DNA of 34,161 nucleotides from Neorhizobium petrolearium (GTDB lineage: Bacteria; Pseudomonadota; Alphaproteobacteria; Rhizobiales; Rhizobiaceae): NCBI RefSeq assembly GCF_017873175.1, contig NZ_JAGGJW010000030.1, positions 1 to 34,161 of the forward strand, in the 5' to 3' direction. The position numbers were made by a program, and so were the translations under genes. Within the stretch, counting starts at the first letter, position 1; each line of letters starts with the position of its first letter. The notes under the pieces are model-generated. The model was not told the origin of the DNA. It was given only the letters and a program-made list of their open reading frames with translations, and did not search any database. Shown here piece by piece: positions 7,138-15,551 of this stretch.

Positions 7138-7359
7138 GTGTTTGCTGACCCCGTTCTTGCCGGGATTGTTTGGCGGGACATTGAGGCGCTATTCGTCGCA
7201 TGTGGGGCAGAAATCACGGAAGGGCAAGGCTCGCGGGTGCGGGTCGTCCTGAACGGCGTGCGCGCGGTTTTCCATCGCCCGCATCCCCAGAAGGAAACCG
7301 ACAAGGGAGGGGTAAAATCCGTCCGGCGCTTCCTGCTCGAAGCGGAGATACAACCATGA
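7138..7359 (+). CDS. hicA: HicA-family mRNA interferase toxin (start uncertain)
   Basis: The protein matches the HicA toxin family: IEALFVACGAEITEGQGSRV, the VLNGVRAVFHRPHP segment carrying the conserved histidines, and a C-terminal VRRFLLEAEIQP. HicA cleaves mRNA in the ribosome-free state and is neutralised by HicB. The first usable start is GTG 7138, giving 73 residues. However, the same frame continues upstream to a TAA at 7096-7098 and encodes SRKHRATLAA, which is the usual N-terminal helix of this HicA subgroup, without any ATG, GTG or TTG. Either a near-cognate start is used, or the native start has been lost and the toxin is N-terminally truncated. The stop overlaps the hicB start (ATGA). 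Confidence 0.8.
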   Translation: MFADPVLAGIVWRDIEALFVACGAEITEGQGSRVRVVLNGVRAVFHRPHPQKETDKGGVKSVRRFLLEAEIQP

Positions 7360-7697
7360 CCACAATGCACTACAAGGGCTACGAAGCTGTTGTTGAGTTC
7401 GATGAGGACGCCGATATTTTCCACGGTGAGGTCGTCAACATGCGCGATGTCATTACCTTTCAGGGAACTTCGGCGGCCGAGCTGAAGCAGGCAATGGCGG
7501 ATTCCATTGAGGATTACCTGGTGTTCTGCAAAGAGCGTGGCGAGGAACCCGAAAAGCCTTTTTCCGGCCAATTCGTTGTCAGGACCGAACCTAGTATCCA
7601 CAAAGCTGTGTCGAGTGCCGCACGACGAGAGGGCGTAAGTCTCAACAAATGGGTGACGCAGGCGTTGGAACGCGCCGTTTCGCGGAAGGTCGCATAG
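7356..7697 (+). CDS. hicB: HicB-family antitoxin
   Basis: A 113-residue antitoxin with the HicB layout: a partial RNase-H-like N-terminal fold (MHYKGYEAVVEFDEDADIF, then HGEVVNMRDVITFQG) that blocks the toxin, and a C-terminal ribbon-helix-helix segment (IHKAVSSAARREGVSLNKW) for autoregulatory DNA binding. The ATG at 7356 overlaps the hicA TGA by 4 bp. The pair would stabilise the mobile element by killing cells that lose it, or respond to stress. Confidence 0.9.
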   Translation: MTTMHYKGYEAVVEFDEDADIFHGEVVNMRDVITFQGTSAAELKQAMADSIEDYLVFCKERGEEPEKPFSGQFVVRTEPSIHKAVSSAARREGVSLNKWVTQALERAVSRKVA

Positions 7698-7799
7698 AAC
7701 CTCATTGCTTCGGGCTCGCACACCATCGACGAGCGGTGACCTCTCCACCATAGAGTTTTGGGGGTGTCTTGACGGGTGAGGCGCAACATCGGCGCCCAA

Positions 7800-9833
7800 C
7801 TATTCCAGCCCGATCTCCGCTGGATCCGGAACCGTCTGGGCAAGGATGTCGTGAATGCTCTTGCGTTGTCGGGGAGTGATCTCTGCTGCCTGCGCCAGTG
7901 AAGCCTCGACGGCTGATTTCAGTTTGTCTGCCGTCGGAAGGATCCGCTCTTCTGCCTTGGCTACCAGATCGCCGATTGCGGTTTCTGCTCCGGTGTTTGA
8001 GGTTTTCTTCGCCCGATCCGAGCGGGCTTTATCGGAGGTTTTCCTGACGCTGCGGGCGACGCGTTTTGGAACAGTCGGAGTTTCGCCTGCCTGGGGAGCA
8101 AGCTTCAGGGTGGGGCGTTCTTCACCCGGCCCATCGGCCGCAGGGTCATATTCCGGTGCCAGCGCAGGAACAGGCAACGCTGCTTCGAACTCCAGATCGG
8201 GGACGTCCGGCTGCTGCTGCTCGGCATAGGCGGCAGCAGCCTTGAACGGCTGGACGGCATGATAGCGAAGCTTGCCGCCAAAGATCGGGCGCTGACCCTC
8301 GACCAGCAGGATCATCCTGTCCTCCGGCATCTGGCGCACCTCCTGCGGCATCATCAGGTCGCGCTCACGGATCTGCTCGACCTTCGTCCGTCGCGGCAGT
8401 CCCATGAACTCCAGCGTGCGGGATTCCGACTGATACCGGATGGTGCGTTTGCCAAGCGCACGCGATGCGTATTCGGCCGTTGCCTGATCGTTGGCGCCGA
8501 GGATGAGCTGCAGGCCGCAATTGCCGAGCAGCGAGTGCCTTGCGGTCTCGCCGTAGATTTCGTCGATATTCTTCAGGTCCTGGATGATAAAGGCCATTTT
8601 TATGTTGTAGCCGGCCACATAGGGGAGCTTGTTGAGGACCTCGTCCATCTTCTTCAGCTGTCGGAATTCGTCGAGCAGGAAATAGACAGGCAGGGCATTG
8701 GGGTTGTGCTCACGGGTCAGGAGATCCATGACCTGCTGGACGAAGAGCGTCAGCAGGGGCCGCAAGATCGTCATGTCGGTGACGTTCGGCGCCAGGTAGA
8801 TGGTGACCGGCCGGCGCTGCAGTGACACGAGATCCATGTCCGTCACGGCGGTCGCGGCGACGACACGCTCGTTGCGCAGCGGCGCCAGCGCCTTCTGGAT
8901 GTCGAGGAGCGCCGAGCGGGCCGCCCGTTCGTTCAGTGCGATGTAGGCATTGAAGCTCTCGGTCGTGAAACGCGAGAGATAAGGCTCCTTCTCCTTGATA
9001 AGTTTCATCAGGATCTGCAGGTCGACGCCGGCATTGAAGAAGCCGTTGACCTCGCCAAGGTTGCGACGGTTCTTGTAGAAAGGGCTTTCCAGCACATAGC
9101 TGATGACGCCGGCGATCACCTGCTGGGCGATGCCCTGCCAGACAGCGTTTTCGGAACCGATCGCTTCAGGAATGAGAATGCTTGCCATGTTCTGGATGTC
9201 GATCGTGCGACTGCCGCGATCGCTTCGCACGAAATCCAGCGGGTTCCAGCGATGGGTTTTGGCCGCGCCCGGAGAGAAGAGAAAGACCTGGTGTCCTTTG
9301 GACCTCCGGTATCCGGCCGTATGCTCGAAAATCTCGCCCTTGAGATCGGTGACGATCATCGAGCCGGAAAACATCAGCGCGTTAGGAATGACATAGCCAA
9401 CGCCCTTGCCGGAGCGCGTCGGGCCAATGATGAGATGATGCCGGTCGTCGTGCCGGCTCAGGATATTGCGCCCGATGCGTCCGAGGATATGTCCTTCCTT
9501 CCGAAACCATCCGCCGCGTCGCAGCGACGCCATGTCCTGGAAGGCAGCATCTCCGAGCGGGTTCGACGGCCGCCGAAGCCCCGTGACCGCGGCAATCGAG
9601 GCGATGCCGATCGCTGGAACAAGAGCGCCGATGGCGGCGAGCTGGAGGGACCGATTGTTGGGATAGGCGATCAGCTGCTGAAACGGCGCCAGCGGATTGG
9701 TGGTGGTCAGCAGCTTGAGGATCCGCCCGTCTTTCCAGACAAGCTGGAGGATCAGGCTGTAGCCGAGCATCCAGATGGCGACGGCGAAGAGCAGGCAGAA
9801 CACCAGATAGATGGCCTGGTGGGACTTCTTCAT
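7800..9833 (-). CDS. virD4: Type IV coupling protein VirD4/TraG
   Basis: A 677-residue inner-membrane ATPase that brings the relaxase-DNA complex to the T4SS channel. Two N-terminal membrane segments (about 7-32 and 63-85) precede the hexameric motor domain with Walker A GPTRSGKG (137-144) and Walker B YFLLDEF (384-390). A C-terminal Ala/Pro/Lys-rich tail (about 550-677) is probably flexible. The start overlaps the virB11 stop by 4 bp (ATGA), so it is the last gene of the virB operon. This placement after virB11 is typical of conjugation systems rather than purely effector-delivering ones. Confidence 0.95.
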   Translation of the reverse strand: MKKSHQAIYLVFCLLFAVAIWMLGYSLILQLVWKDGRILKLLTTTNPLAPFQQLIAYPNNRSLQLAAIGALVPAIGIASIAAVTGLRRPSNPLGDAAFQDMASLRRGGWFRKEGHILGRIGRNILSRHDDRHHLIIGPTRSGKGVGYVIPNALMFSGSMIVTDLKGEIFEHTAGYRRSKGHQVFLFSPGAAKTHRWNPLDFVRSDRGSRTIDIQNMASILIPEAIGSENAVWQGIAQQVIAGVISYVLESPFYKNRRNLGEVNGFFNAGVDLQILMKLIKEKEPYLSRFTTESFNAYIALNERAARSALLDIQKALAPLRNERVVAATAVTDMDLVSLQRRPVTIYLAPNVTDMTILRPLLTLFVQQVMDLLTREHNPNALPVYFLLDEFRQLKKMDEVLNKLPYVAGYNIKMAFIIQDLKNIDEIYGETARHSLLGNCGLQLILGANDQATAEYASRALGKRTIRYQSESRTLEFMGLPRRTKVEQIRERDLMMPQEVRQMPEDRMILLVEGQRPIFGGKLRYHAVQPFKAAAAYAEQQQPDVPDLEFEAALPVPALAPEYDPAADGPGEERPTLKLAPQAGETPTVPKRVARSVRKTSDKARSDRAKKTSNTGAETAIGDLVAKAEERILPTADKLKSAVEASLAQAAEITPRQRKSIHDILAQTVPDPAEIGLE

Positions 9834-10858
9834 GGCGATCGCCGCGCGAAGTAGATCTCGGAGACGCCACGCCGGCCGCCGTTGCGGCGAAGCTGGATGA
9901 CCACAGGGATAACCATGCGGATATAGGACATGAGGTCCGGCTTCGAATATCCCGATGACATGCCTGTCTGCATCATCATCATGGCAAGCTGCTCATAGGC
10001 GCCCATCGGTGTGTCGGCATGCACCGTCGACATGCTGCCGGGATGGCCGGTGTTGATCGCCCGCAGGAAGGCGAAAGCCTCGGCGCCACGGATCTCGCCG
10101 ACGAAGAGCCGGTCCGGCCGCATGCGCAGCGATGCCTCAAGCAGCGACTGGATCGTCACCTGGGCAGTGCCCTGATCGCCACGCGAGGCGAGCAGATGCA
10201 CGCTGTTGCGATGTGGTGGAAAGAGCTCGCGCGTGTCCTCCAGCGTCAGAATGCGCTCGTGTTCATCGACGCTTTTCAGGCAAGCATTGAGAAACGTGGT
10301 CTTGCCGGTCGAGGTGCCGCCGCTGATCAGGATCGACACGCGCCCGCGCACGGCGGTCTCGATAAAATCGTGGATGCGGTCGGCATCGAGAAGAGCGATG
10401 AGTTTCTCTTCGGTCGCACTCAGCCCTCCGACGGTCACCGCCACCTTGTCGAGGGCGCCGCTGTCGCGATATTGCGCCAGCGTAAAATCGCTCACGACCT
10501 GCTTCCTGATCGAGATCGCGCCGCCGTCTGCGGCCGCCGGCGGCAGGACGATCTGGATACGCTCGCCGGAGGGGAGTGCCGCACTCAGCAATGGATTGCT
10601 GCGGCTGACGAACTGGTTGCTGGCGGCTGCGACCCGTTCACCGATATGCTCGATCTCCGTCGAGGTGAGAGCGGGGATCGTAAGGAACTGCATATGGTCG
10701 GCGCCGAGGCGCTCGATGAAGACCTCGCCCGGGCGGTTGACGGAGATCTCCACGACGTGTGGGTCATCGAGGAACGACGCCAGCGGTGCCAGCGCCCGCT
10801 TCAGGAAATAGTGCGGATCATTGCCGGATGCGGCGACCCGTATCGATGCCTCGTTCAT
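9830..10858 (-). CDS. virB11: T4SS ATPase VirB11
   Basis: A 342-residue traffic ATPase of the secretion-ATPase family, cytoplasmic and hexameric, switching the machine between pilus assembly and substrate transfer. Walker A GGTSTGKT is at 180-187, an Asp box LTLEDTREL follows, and Walker B/His-box segments FVGEIRGAEAF and STVHADT are present. The start at 10858 has AAGGAG upstream and lies 41 bases inside the end of virB10, an unusually long overlap for this operon. Length is standard for the family. Confidence 0.95.
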   Translation of the reverse strand: MNEASIRVAASGNDPHYFLKRALAPLASFLDDPHVVEISVNRPGEVFIERLGADHMQFLTIPALTSTEIEHIGERVAAASNQFVSRSNPLLSAALPSGERIQIVLPPAAADGGAISIRKQVVSDFTLAQYRDSGALDKVAVTVGGLSATEEKLIALLDADRIHDFIETAVRGRVSILISGGTSTGKTTFLNACLKSVDEHERILTLEDTRELFPPHRNSVHLLASRGDQGTAQVTIQSLLEASLRMRPDRLFVGEIRGAEAFAFLRAINTGHPGSMSTVHADTPMGAYEQLAMMMMQTGMSSGYSKPDLMSYIRMVIPVVIQLRRNGGRRGVSEIYFARRSP

Positions 10859-12068
10859 GCTTGATCTCCTTCAAGGCTTCCTCGACCGGATCCGGATACA
10901 TGGCCGAGAAGTCGAGGTCCTGGCGGACATAGACGAAAATGCGTTCGCCCTGATGGACGCTGATCGTCGGCGGGATGCGGAGGTTCTCGCCGAGCGCCTG
11001 GTTGGCCATATCGGAGAACGTCCGAGCGATCGTCTCGCGGGCGAGCTCGGCGGCGCGGTCGGAATCGGACTCGTTGTTGCCCGATGATGAGCTGTATTGG
11101 CCGCTGCCATAGCCGGTCAGGTAGGAGGACCCGGCGCCGACGATGGACAGGAGAATCGCTGATCCGAACCGCTCGCGCCATTTGTTGTCGACGATGCCGG
11201 TCAGTCCCGATCGGCCCAGGCCATCGGTGCCGATGCTGTTCAGCCGCACCGAGACGCCATCGTCACGTAGAAGGCGCGTCCAGATCACGAAGATGCGTTT
11301 CTGGCCGCGGGTCACATCGGACTGGTATTCGCCGATCAGGCGCGTGCCGGTCGGAATGAGCACGCGTCGGCCGTCGAAGGAATAGACGTCCTGTGAGGTA
11401 ATGGCGCGGATCTGACCGGGCAGGTCGCCATTGATCGCCGTCTCCAGGATGCCGGGGATCAGCGTGCCCTCGGGGATCATGGCATCCAGCCGGCCGACCT
11501 GGCGCGCTTTCGCCGAGCGATCGCCGATGGCCGATGCTGTCGCCAGGAACTTGCTGTTGCGATCCTCTCCCGCAACGGTCGGCCCATCGCCAGCAGTTCC
11601 CCCGTTCAGACTGTTATCCGCGCTATCAGCCTTGGTGGAATCGACGATGATCTGCTTGGAAAGATAGCGCTTGGGAAACTCCTCCGGGATTTGCTCCACC
11701 GGCTTGTCGGCCGTCTCGACCGTGACCGGCGGGGCAGGGACATCGAACTCGGTGGTATCGGCGGGCTCCTCCTTCTTTTCCTCCGGCGGTTCGGGCAGCT
11801 GAATGATGTTGTCGGCCGGCTTTTCCGCCGGCCTTTGATCGTCGCGGAGAAAGGACGGTGGGCGGAATGTGGTGGTGGAGAACTCCTCGTCGCCTCTGAG
11901 CACGTCCTGCGGGGGTTTCTTCGGTGCGAAGACGAAGAGATAGGCGAGCACGGCGCCAATGAGCACAAACACCGCGCCGCCGAACAGTTGCTTGCGCCTC
12001 GCCCTCCGGTCGCGGACCTCGCTCTGGTCCACTTCCAGCATGGCTTCGAGTTCGGGAGATCGATTCAT
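10818..12068 (-). CDS. virB10: T4SS core-complex protein VirB10
   Basis: A 416-residue protein that spans the cell envelope. It has a short cytoplasmic N-terminus, one membrane helix at about 29-48 (GGAVFVLIGAVLAYLFVFAP), a Pro/Glu-rich periplasmic linker (about 90-140) and the C-terminal TrbI/VirB10 beta-barrel domain with IPEGTLIPGILETAINGDLP. It links inner-membrane ATPase energy to the outer-membrane pore. The ATG overlaps the virB9 stop by 4 bp. Confidence 0.95.
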   Translation of the reverse strand: MNRSPELEAMLEVDQSEVRDRRARRKQLFGGAVFVLIGAVLAYLFVFAPKKPPQDVLRGDEEFSTTTFRPPSFLRDDQRPAEKPADNIIQLPEPPEEKKEEPADTTEFDVPAPPVTVETADKPVEQIPEEFPKRYLSKQIIVDSTKADSADNSLNGGTAGDGPTVAGEDRNSKFLATASAIGDRSAKARQVGRLDAMIPEGTLIPGILETAINGDLPGQIRAITSQDVYSFDGRRVLIPTGTRLIGEYQSDVTRGQKRIFVIWTRLLRDDGVSVRLNSIGTDGLGRSGLTGIVDNKWRERFGSAILLSIVGAGSSYLTGYGSGQYSSSSGNNESDSDRAAELARETIARTFSDMANQALGENLRIPPTISVHQGERIFVYVRQDLDFSAMYPDPVEEALKEIKHERGIDTGRRIRQ

Positions 12069-12874
12069 CCGTTGCCGGTCCTTCTTCGCTTGCTGGCCGT
12101 GCTATCGAATGCCGGACCCATCACCGCCGGATCGGGCGCTCCGAAGTCGGGCTTGCGGAGATTGAAGATGCATGTCCACTGATTGCCATCGCGCAGGGTG
12201 TATTGGGTGGCCGTGCCGTCGAGAACGATGTAGTCGCCCTCGCGGCGGAAATTGCGCAGCGTTTCGGTGAAGTCGGCATTGACGGCAAAGATCGCCGGCA
12301 CTTTCGGCCCGAACTTGAAAAAGGTCTTCTTGCCGTCATCGAAGATCATCAGCGGCTTCAGCCCTGGATCGCCGGAGAAGGAATAGTCGATATTGACGTT
12401 GGCCTTGTCGATACCGGCGATGTTCGGAAAGGCGGCGCGGGCTTCAGCCTCCTTGCGCAGCGAGGCGTTGAGATCCTTATCGGGATAGACGAAACGAATA
12501 CCAAAGACCTTTTTGTTGTCCTCCGGCGCGAAGTCCGTGAGTTCGAGATAGTAGATGCGCTTGGTGGTCACGACGTTCATGTTGGTGGCGGCGTTCCTGG
12601 CCTTCGGCTTCACGAAGAGGATATTGCCCTTGTCCGTCGGCACCACGTCCCAGCTATCGCTGTCGCCGACCGCAATCGTCTCGAACTTCTCGTCCTCGTC
12701 GAAGATGATCATCGTCGAGATGCCGTAGGTCGCGAAGACCCGAACCACATTGTTCGGCTGGTAGACGACGCTGGTAACACGGGCGTCGAGCCGCCCGGCC
12801 GATGGCGTCTCGGCCGCCTGGGCGGCTGACAGGGACATCAGGCTCAGGATGAGGAGGACAGCCGCCCGGTTCAC
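12065..12874 (-). CDS. virB9: T4SS core-complex protein VirB9
   Basis: A 269-residue periplasmic/outer-membrane protein of the VirB9/CagX family. A signal peptide (VNRAAVLLILSLMSLSAAQA) is followed by the N-terminal beta domain (SVVYQPNNVVRVFATYGIST) and a C-terminal domain with DFTETLRNFRREGDYIVLDG. I place the start at GTG 12874 because it overlaps the virB8 stop as GTGA and has GGGAG upstream; a longer reading from 12952 would lose the signal peptide. It would pair with the small lipoprotein (VirB7-like) and VirB10. Confidence 0.93.
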   Translation of the reverse strand: MNRAAVLLILSLMSLSAAQAAETPSAGRLDARVTSVVYQPNNVVRVFATYGISTMIIFDEDEKFETIAVGDSDSWDVVPTDKGNILFVKPKARNAATNMNVVTTKRIYYLELTDFAPEDNKKVFGIRFVYPDKDLNASLRKEAEARAAFPNIAGIDKANVNIDYSFSGDPGLKPLMIFDDGKKTFFKFGPKVPAIFAVNADFTETLRNFRREGDYIVLDGTATQYTLRDGNQWTCIFNLRKPDFGAPDPAVMGPAFDSTASKRRRTGNG

Positions 12875-13563
12875 TGGCCGCTCCCGGTGACGGTTTCCTG
12901 ATCGCGGCGGTAGTCGTAGACCTGGAAGCCGAGAGGGTTTTCGAAACGCCACTCGTTCGTCGCAGGGGTGTCGGTGTAGCGATAGCGCACAACGGCGATC
13001 CAGTGACGAGCGATCGAGTCGGTATCGGAGATTTCGGTCGTCGAGAACCGCACGATGCCGGTCGAGCTGTTGGGGAAGGTGACGGATGCGATCTCGGTCA
13101 TGACGCGCTTGTTGCGACCGTAGATCTTCGCCGGGTTCTTCAGGTTGGTCGTGCTGTAGAGATCCTGCAGCTCGCGCGCGGCATTGCCCGTCGATAGAAG
13201 CGCCGCGATCCCGAAATTCTGCTCGATGGCATAGGGATCATATCCCTCCCGGGCGCGGATATAGCGGACGATATTGGCCTGGGTGATGGCCTGCTGCTCG
13301 GTCAGCGTAACAGGCCGGGTCAGACCGGTCTTGACCTCGATATAGCCGGTGTTCTTGTCGACCTCGACGAGATAGGGCTCGAAGCTCTTCAGCGGCACCA
13401 GCATGACGAGGGCGACCAGGCTGAGCAGGGTGATCGCGCCGAAAATCGTCGTCACGAACCAGGCGAGCGCCCGCGATCGCTTTGCCCTTTTGACGATCTC
13501 CTGTTCCCAGATGTCTCCGCTTTGATAATAGCTTCGTAGATCAAGATCTTTGCTGTCCGCCAT
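12871..13563 (-). CDS. virB8: T4SS inner-membrane assembly protein VirB8
   Basis: A 230-residue bitopic protein: short cytoplasmic N-terminus, membrane helix at about 33-56 (LAWFVTTIFGAITLLSLVAL), then the periplasmic NTF2-like VirB8 domain with YPF-like region and WRFENPLGFQVYDYRRDQE near the end. It nucleates assembly of the channel. Start at ATG 13563, with GGAAG upstream; earlier in-frame starts are not supported. It lies 28 bp after virB6. Confidence 0.93.
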   Translation of the reverse strand: MADSKDLDLRSYYQSGDIWEQEIVKRAKRSRALAWFVTTIFGAITLLSLVALVMLVPLKSFEPYLVEVDKNTGYIEVKTGLTRPVTLTEQQAITQANIVRYIRAREGYDPYAIEQNFGIAALLSTGNAARELQDLYSTTNLKNPAKIYGRNKRVMTEIASVTFPNSSTGIVRFSTTEISDTDSIARHWIAVVRYRYTDTPATNEWRFENPLGFQVYDYRRDQETVTGSGQ

Positions 13564-13591
13564 ATGCTTCCGTCTTCTTGAAAATGAATGC

Positions 13592-14617
13592 TCAGGTGGG
13601 ATTGCCCTGCTGGGATATCCGGCTCTGCATGGCTGATTTGACGCCGGAGTCGTCATCGTCTCCAGAGCCGCGGAACCGGTTTCTCAGGTTGCCGCCGAAG
13701 CGATAAGCACCGCGGCCTGCCGCGACACTGCCGCGCGCCGTGGCAAGCGGGTATTGAATTCCCAGGCGGTGCGCGATGCCGGTTGCGGCACTTCCGACTC
13801 CCGATGCGATGCCGCCGGCGATGCCCTGACCGATCGACTGGATGTACAGCATGACGAAACCGCCGGCGATGCAGAGCAGCAGGAAGCCGGCGACATCGCC
13901 GAGGGTCAGCGTTCGCGTTCCGCTGGCGGCGTCAATCTTCGACAGTTCCGGGTTCATGGCGGCGATCAGGAAGGCGGCGATCACGTAAATGAACAGCGGG
14001 ATCAAGGCATAGGTGAGGACCTGGTTGAACCAGCCGACGCCATAGCCGCGGCTGCGTTCGAACAGAAAGCAGGACACGAAAATCGGTGCGGTGCCGATCA
14101 GCACCCAGAGCATGACCTTGGCCAGGATGAGGATGGCAAGCGCCACGGCGATGAACACCCCGGCGCCGACCATGATCAGCAGGCCGATCATGCTGGGTAG
14201 AATAGAGAAGTAACCGGATTGCTCGGCAAAGGCGGAGGCCGCCTGATTGGCCGTCTGCCAGATCATCGACATGCCGTTCGTCGGCTCGGTGATACCGGTT
14301 CCGGAGGCGGCGAGGATTGCGCGGCCGACATCTTCCGGTGTGTCGTTGACCCAGCGGTAGACGAAATTGTTGAAGTTGCCCCAAGAGCTGACGAGACCGA
14401 GGATCATCACCATGCGGACGATGCGAAGCACGATCTCGCCGACGCCGATGCGGGCGGTTCCCATGACCAGCTGCAACCCGTACCAGGCGATATAGAGAAC
14501 GAGCATCAGCCGAAGGACCGGCAGGATCTCGTTGCCGACGATCGTGTAGGCTTGCTCCGAAAAACTGGCGCCGGAATTCTCGATACGGTTGAGGAGGTCG
14601 CCAAGGAAATCCTGCAT
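13592..14617 (-). CDS. virB6: T4SS polytopic inner-membrane protein VirB6
   Basis: A 341-residue TrbL/VirB6 family protein with about five to six membrane segments between residues 25 and 260 (for example LRLMLVLYIAWYGLQLV and LLIMVGAGVFIAVALAILIL). It forms the inner-membrane part of the DNA path. The Gly/Arg-rich C-terminal tail after residue 280 is likely cytoplasmic. Start at 14617, supported by GGAGGG upstream and by the adjacent TAG of the lipoprotein gene (TAGGATG). Confidence 0.93.
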   Translation of the reverse strand: MQDFLGDLLNRIENSGASFSEQAYTIVGNEILPVLRLMLVLYIAWYGLQLVMGTARIGVGEIVLRIVRMVMILGLVSSWGNFNNFVYRWVNDTPEDVGRAILAASGTGITEPTNGMSMIWQTANQAASAFAEQSGYFSILPSMIGLLIMVGAGVFIAVALAILILAKVMLWVLIGTAPIFVSCFLFERSRGYGVGWFNQVLTYALIPLFIYVIAAFLIAAMNPELSKIDAASGTRTLTLGDVAGFLLLCIAGGFVMLYIQSIGQGIAGGIASGVGSAATGIAHRLGIQYPLATARGSVAAGRGAYRFGGNLRNRFRGSGDDDDSGVKSAMQSRISQQGNPT

Positions 14618-14618
14618 C

Positions 14619-14834
14619 CTATTCCGACCCTCCCTTTGGAATGCCGATCGCCGCGAATGCCGACGCCGGATCGTTGACGGCGCGCATCGGTCCGCATTCG
14701 TGTCTGGGGTCCTCGGCAAAGGACGTCAGGTTGGCCGGCCGCTTGCAGGGCGCGGTCTTTTCCCTGACGGTGCCGCAGCTCGTCACCGTCAGGGACAAGG
14801 CCGCCGCGAGGATCAATCGGAGGATTCGCTGCAT
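14619..14834 (-). CDS. Small outer-membrane lipoprotein, VirB7/entry-exclusion-like
   Basis: A 71-residue protein with a signal peptide and lipobox VTSC (Cys20), then only about 50 residues with two further cysteines. Its place between virB5 and virB6 is where VirB7-type lipoproteins or Eex entry-exclusion lipoproteins sit in related operons. VirB7 stabilises VirB9 at the outer membrane; Eex blocks redundant transfer. The sequence alone does not separate these. Spacing of 2 bp to virB5 and 1 bp to virB6 shows it is in the operon. Confidence 0.75.
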   Translation of the reverse strand: MQRILRLILAAALSLTVTSCGTVREKTAPCKRPANLTSFAEDPRHECGPMRAVNDPASAFAAIGIPKGGSE

Positions 14835-14836
14835 CG

Positions 14837-15538
14837 TCAGTTTCCGTAGGCCAGGGCCTTCTTGGAATTAGAAACATCGGTGAGGCGCCGCTGGTTCTCG
14901 GCCTGCAGGGACGTGACCGCACCATTCATCACGCCGATCATTTCGTTGAATGTCAGACCCGACTGGACCTGCAACTGCGTGTTCTGGTCGATGGAACCCT
15001 TGATATCCTCGGCGGTGCCGATCTGCCTGCCTGCCAGCTCGAAGGCGCTGCGCCGCGTCTCGATCGCCTGTTGCGAACCGTTGATCAGGGCGGAGACGCC
15101 GAGCACGGTATTGACCAGTTGCTCATAGGACTTGTCGCCGGAGAAGCTGCTGTTTGTCTGCCCCGAAAGCGATTTGACCAGTTGCAGCCCGTTGATGAAG
15201 AGGGTTGCCGCTTTGGTGATTTCGCTGCTCATCGAGCCGAAATTCGGAACCCCGTCTTTCAGGATGCTGTCGAAGGAGGGAATCGCCGAGACGCTGAAGC
15301 CGTTGCCGATCGCGAGGTTCTTCAACGGACCGGCCATGCTGCCGCGATCGCCGGTGACGGCTTTCAGCGTATCCTGCACCGTCGTGAGGATATCCTTGTT
15401 GGTATCGAGGATCTGGTTGGTCGTATCCGCGGTTTTTTTGGCGACCTCATAATTGGTCCGATCGATGACGGGGACGTCCGCCAGTGCCGAGGCCGGCAGG
15501 GCGAGAAGGGCAACGCCAGTCCAGAATATCGCTTTCAT
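14837..15538 (-). CDS. virB5: T4SS minor pilus protein VirB5-like
   Basis: A 233-residue exported, helix-rich protein. The signal peptide (MKAIFWTGVALLALPASALA) is followed by the mature start DVPVIDRTNY and a long helical body with MIGVMNGAVTSLQAENQRRL near the C-terminus, as in the VirB5/TraC family of pilus-tip adhesins. AGGAGA lies upstream of ATG 15538. The mature N-terminus closely resembles that of the neighbouring lytic transglycosylase (DVPVVDDTNL). Confidence 0.85.
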   Translation of the reverse strand: MKAIFWTGVALLALPASALADVPVIDRTNYEVAKKTADTTNQILDTNKDILTTVQDTLKAVTGDRGSMAGPLKNLAIGNGFSVSAIPSFDSILKDGVPNFGSMSSEITKAATLFINGLQLVKSLSGQTNSSFSGDKSYEQLVNTVLGVSALINGSQQAIETRRSAFELAGRQIGTAEDIKGSIDQNTQLQVQSGLTFNEMIGVMNGAVTSLQAENQRRLTDVSNSKKALAYGN

Positions 15539-15551
15539 GTTTCTTCTCCTG

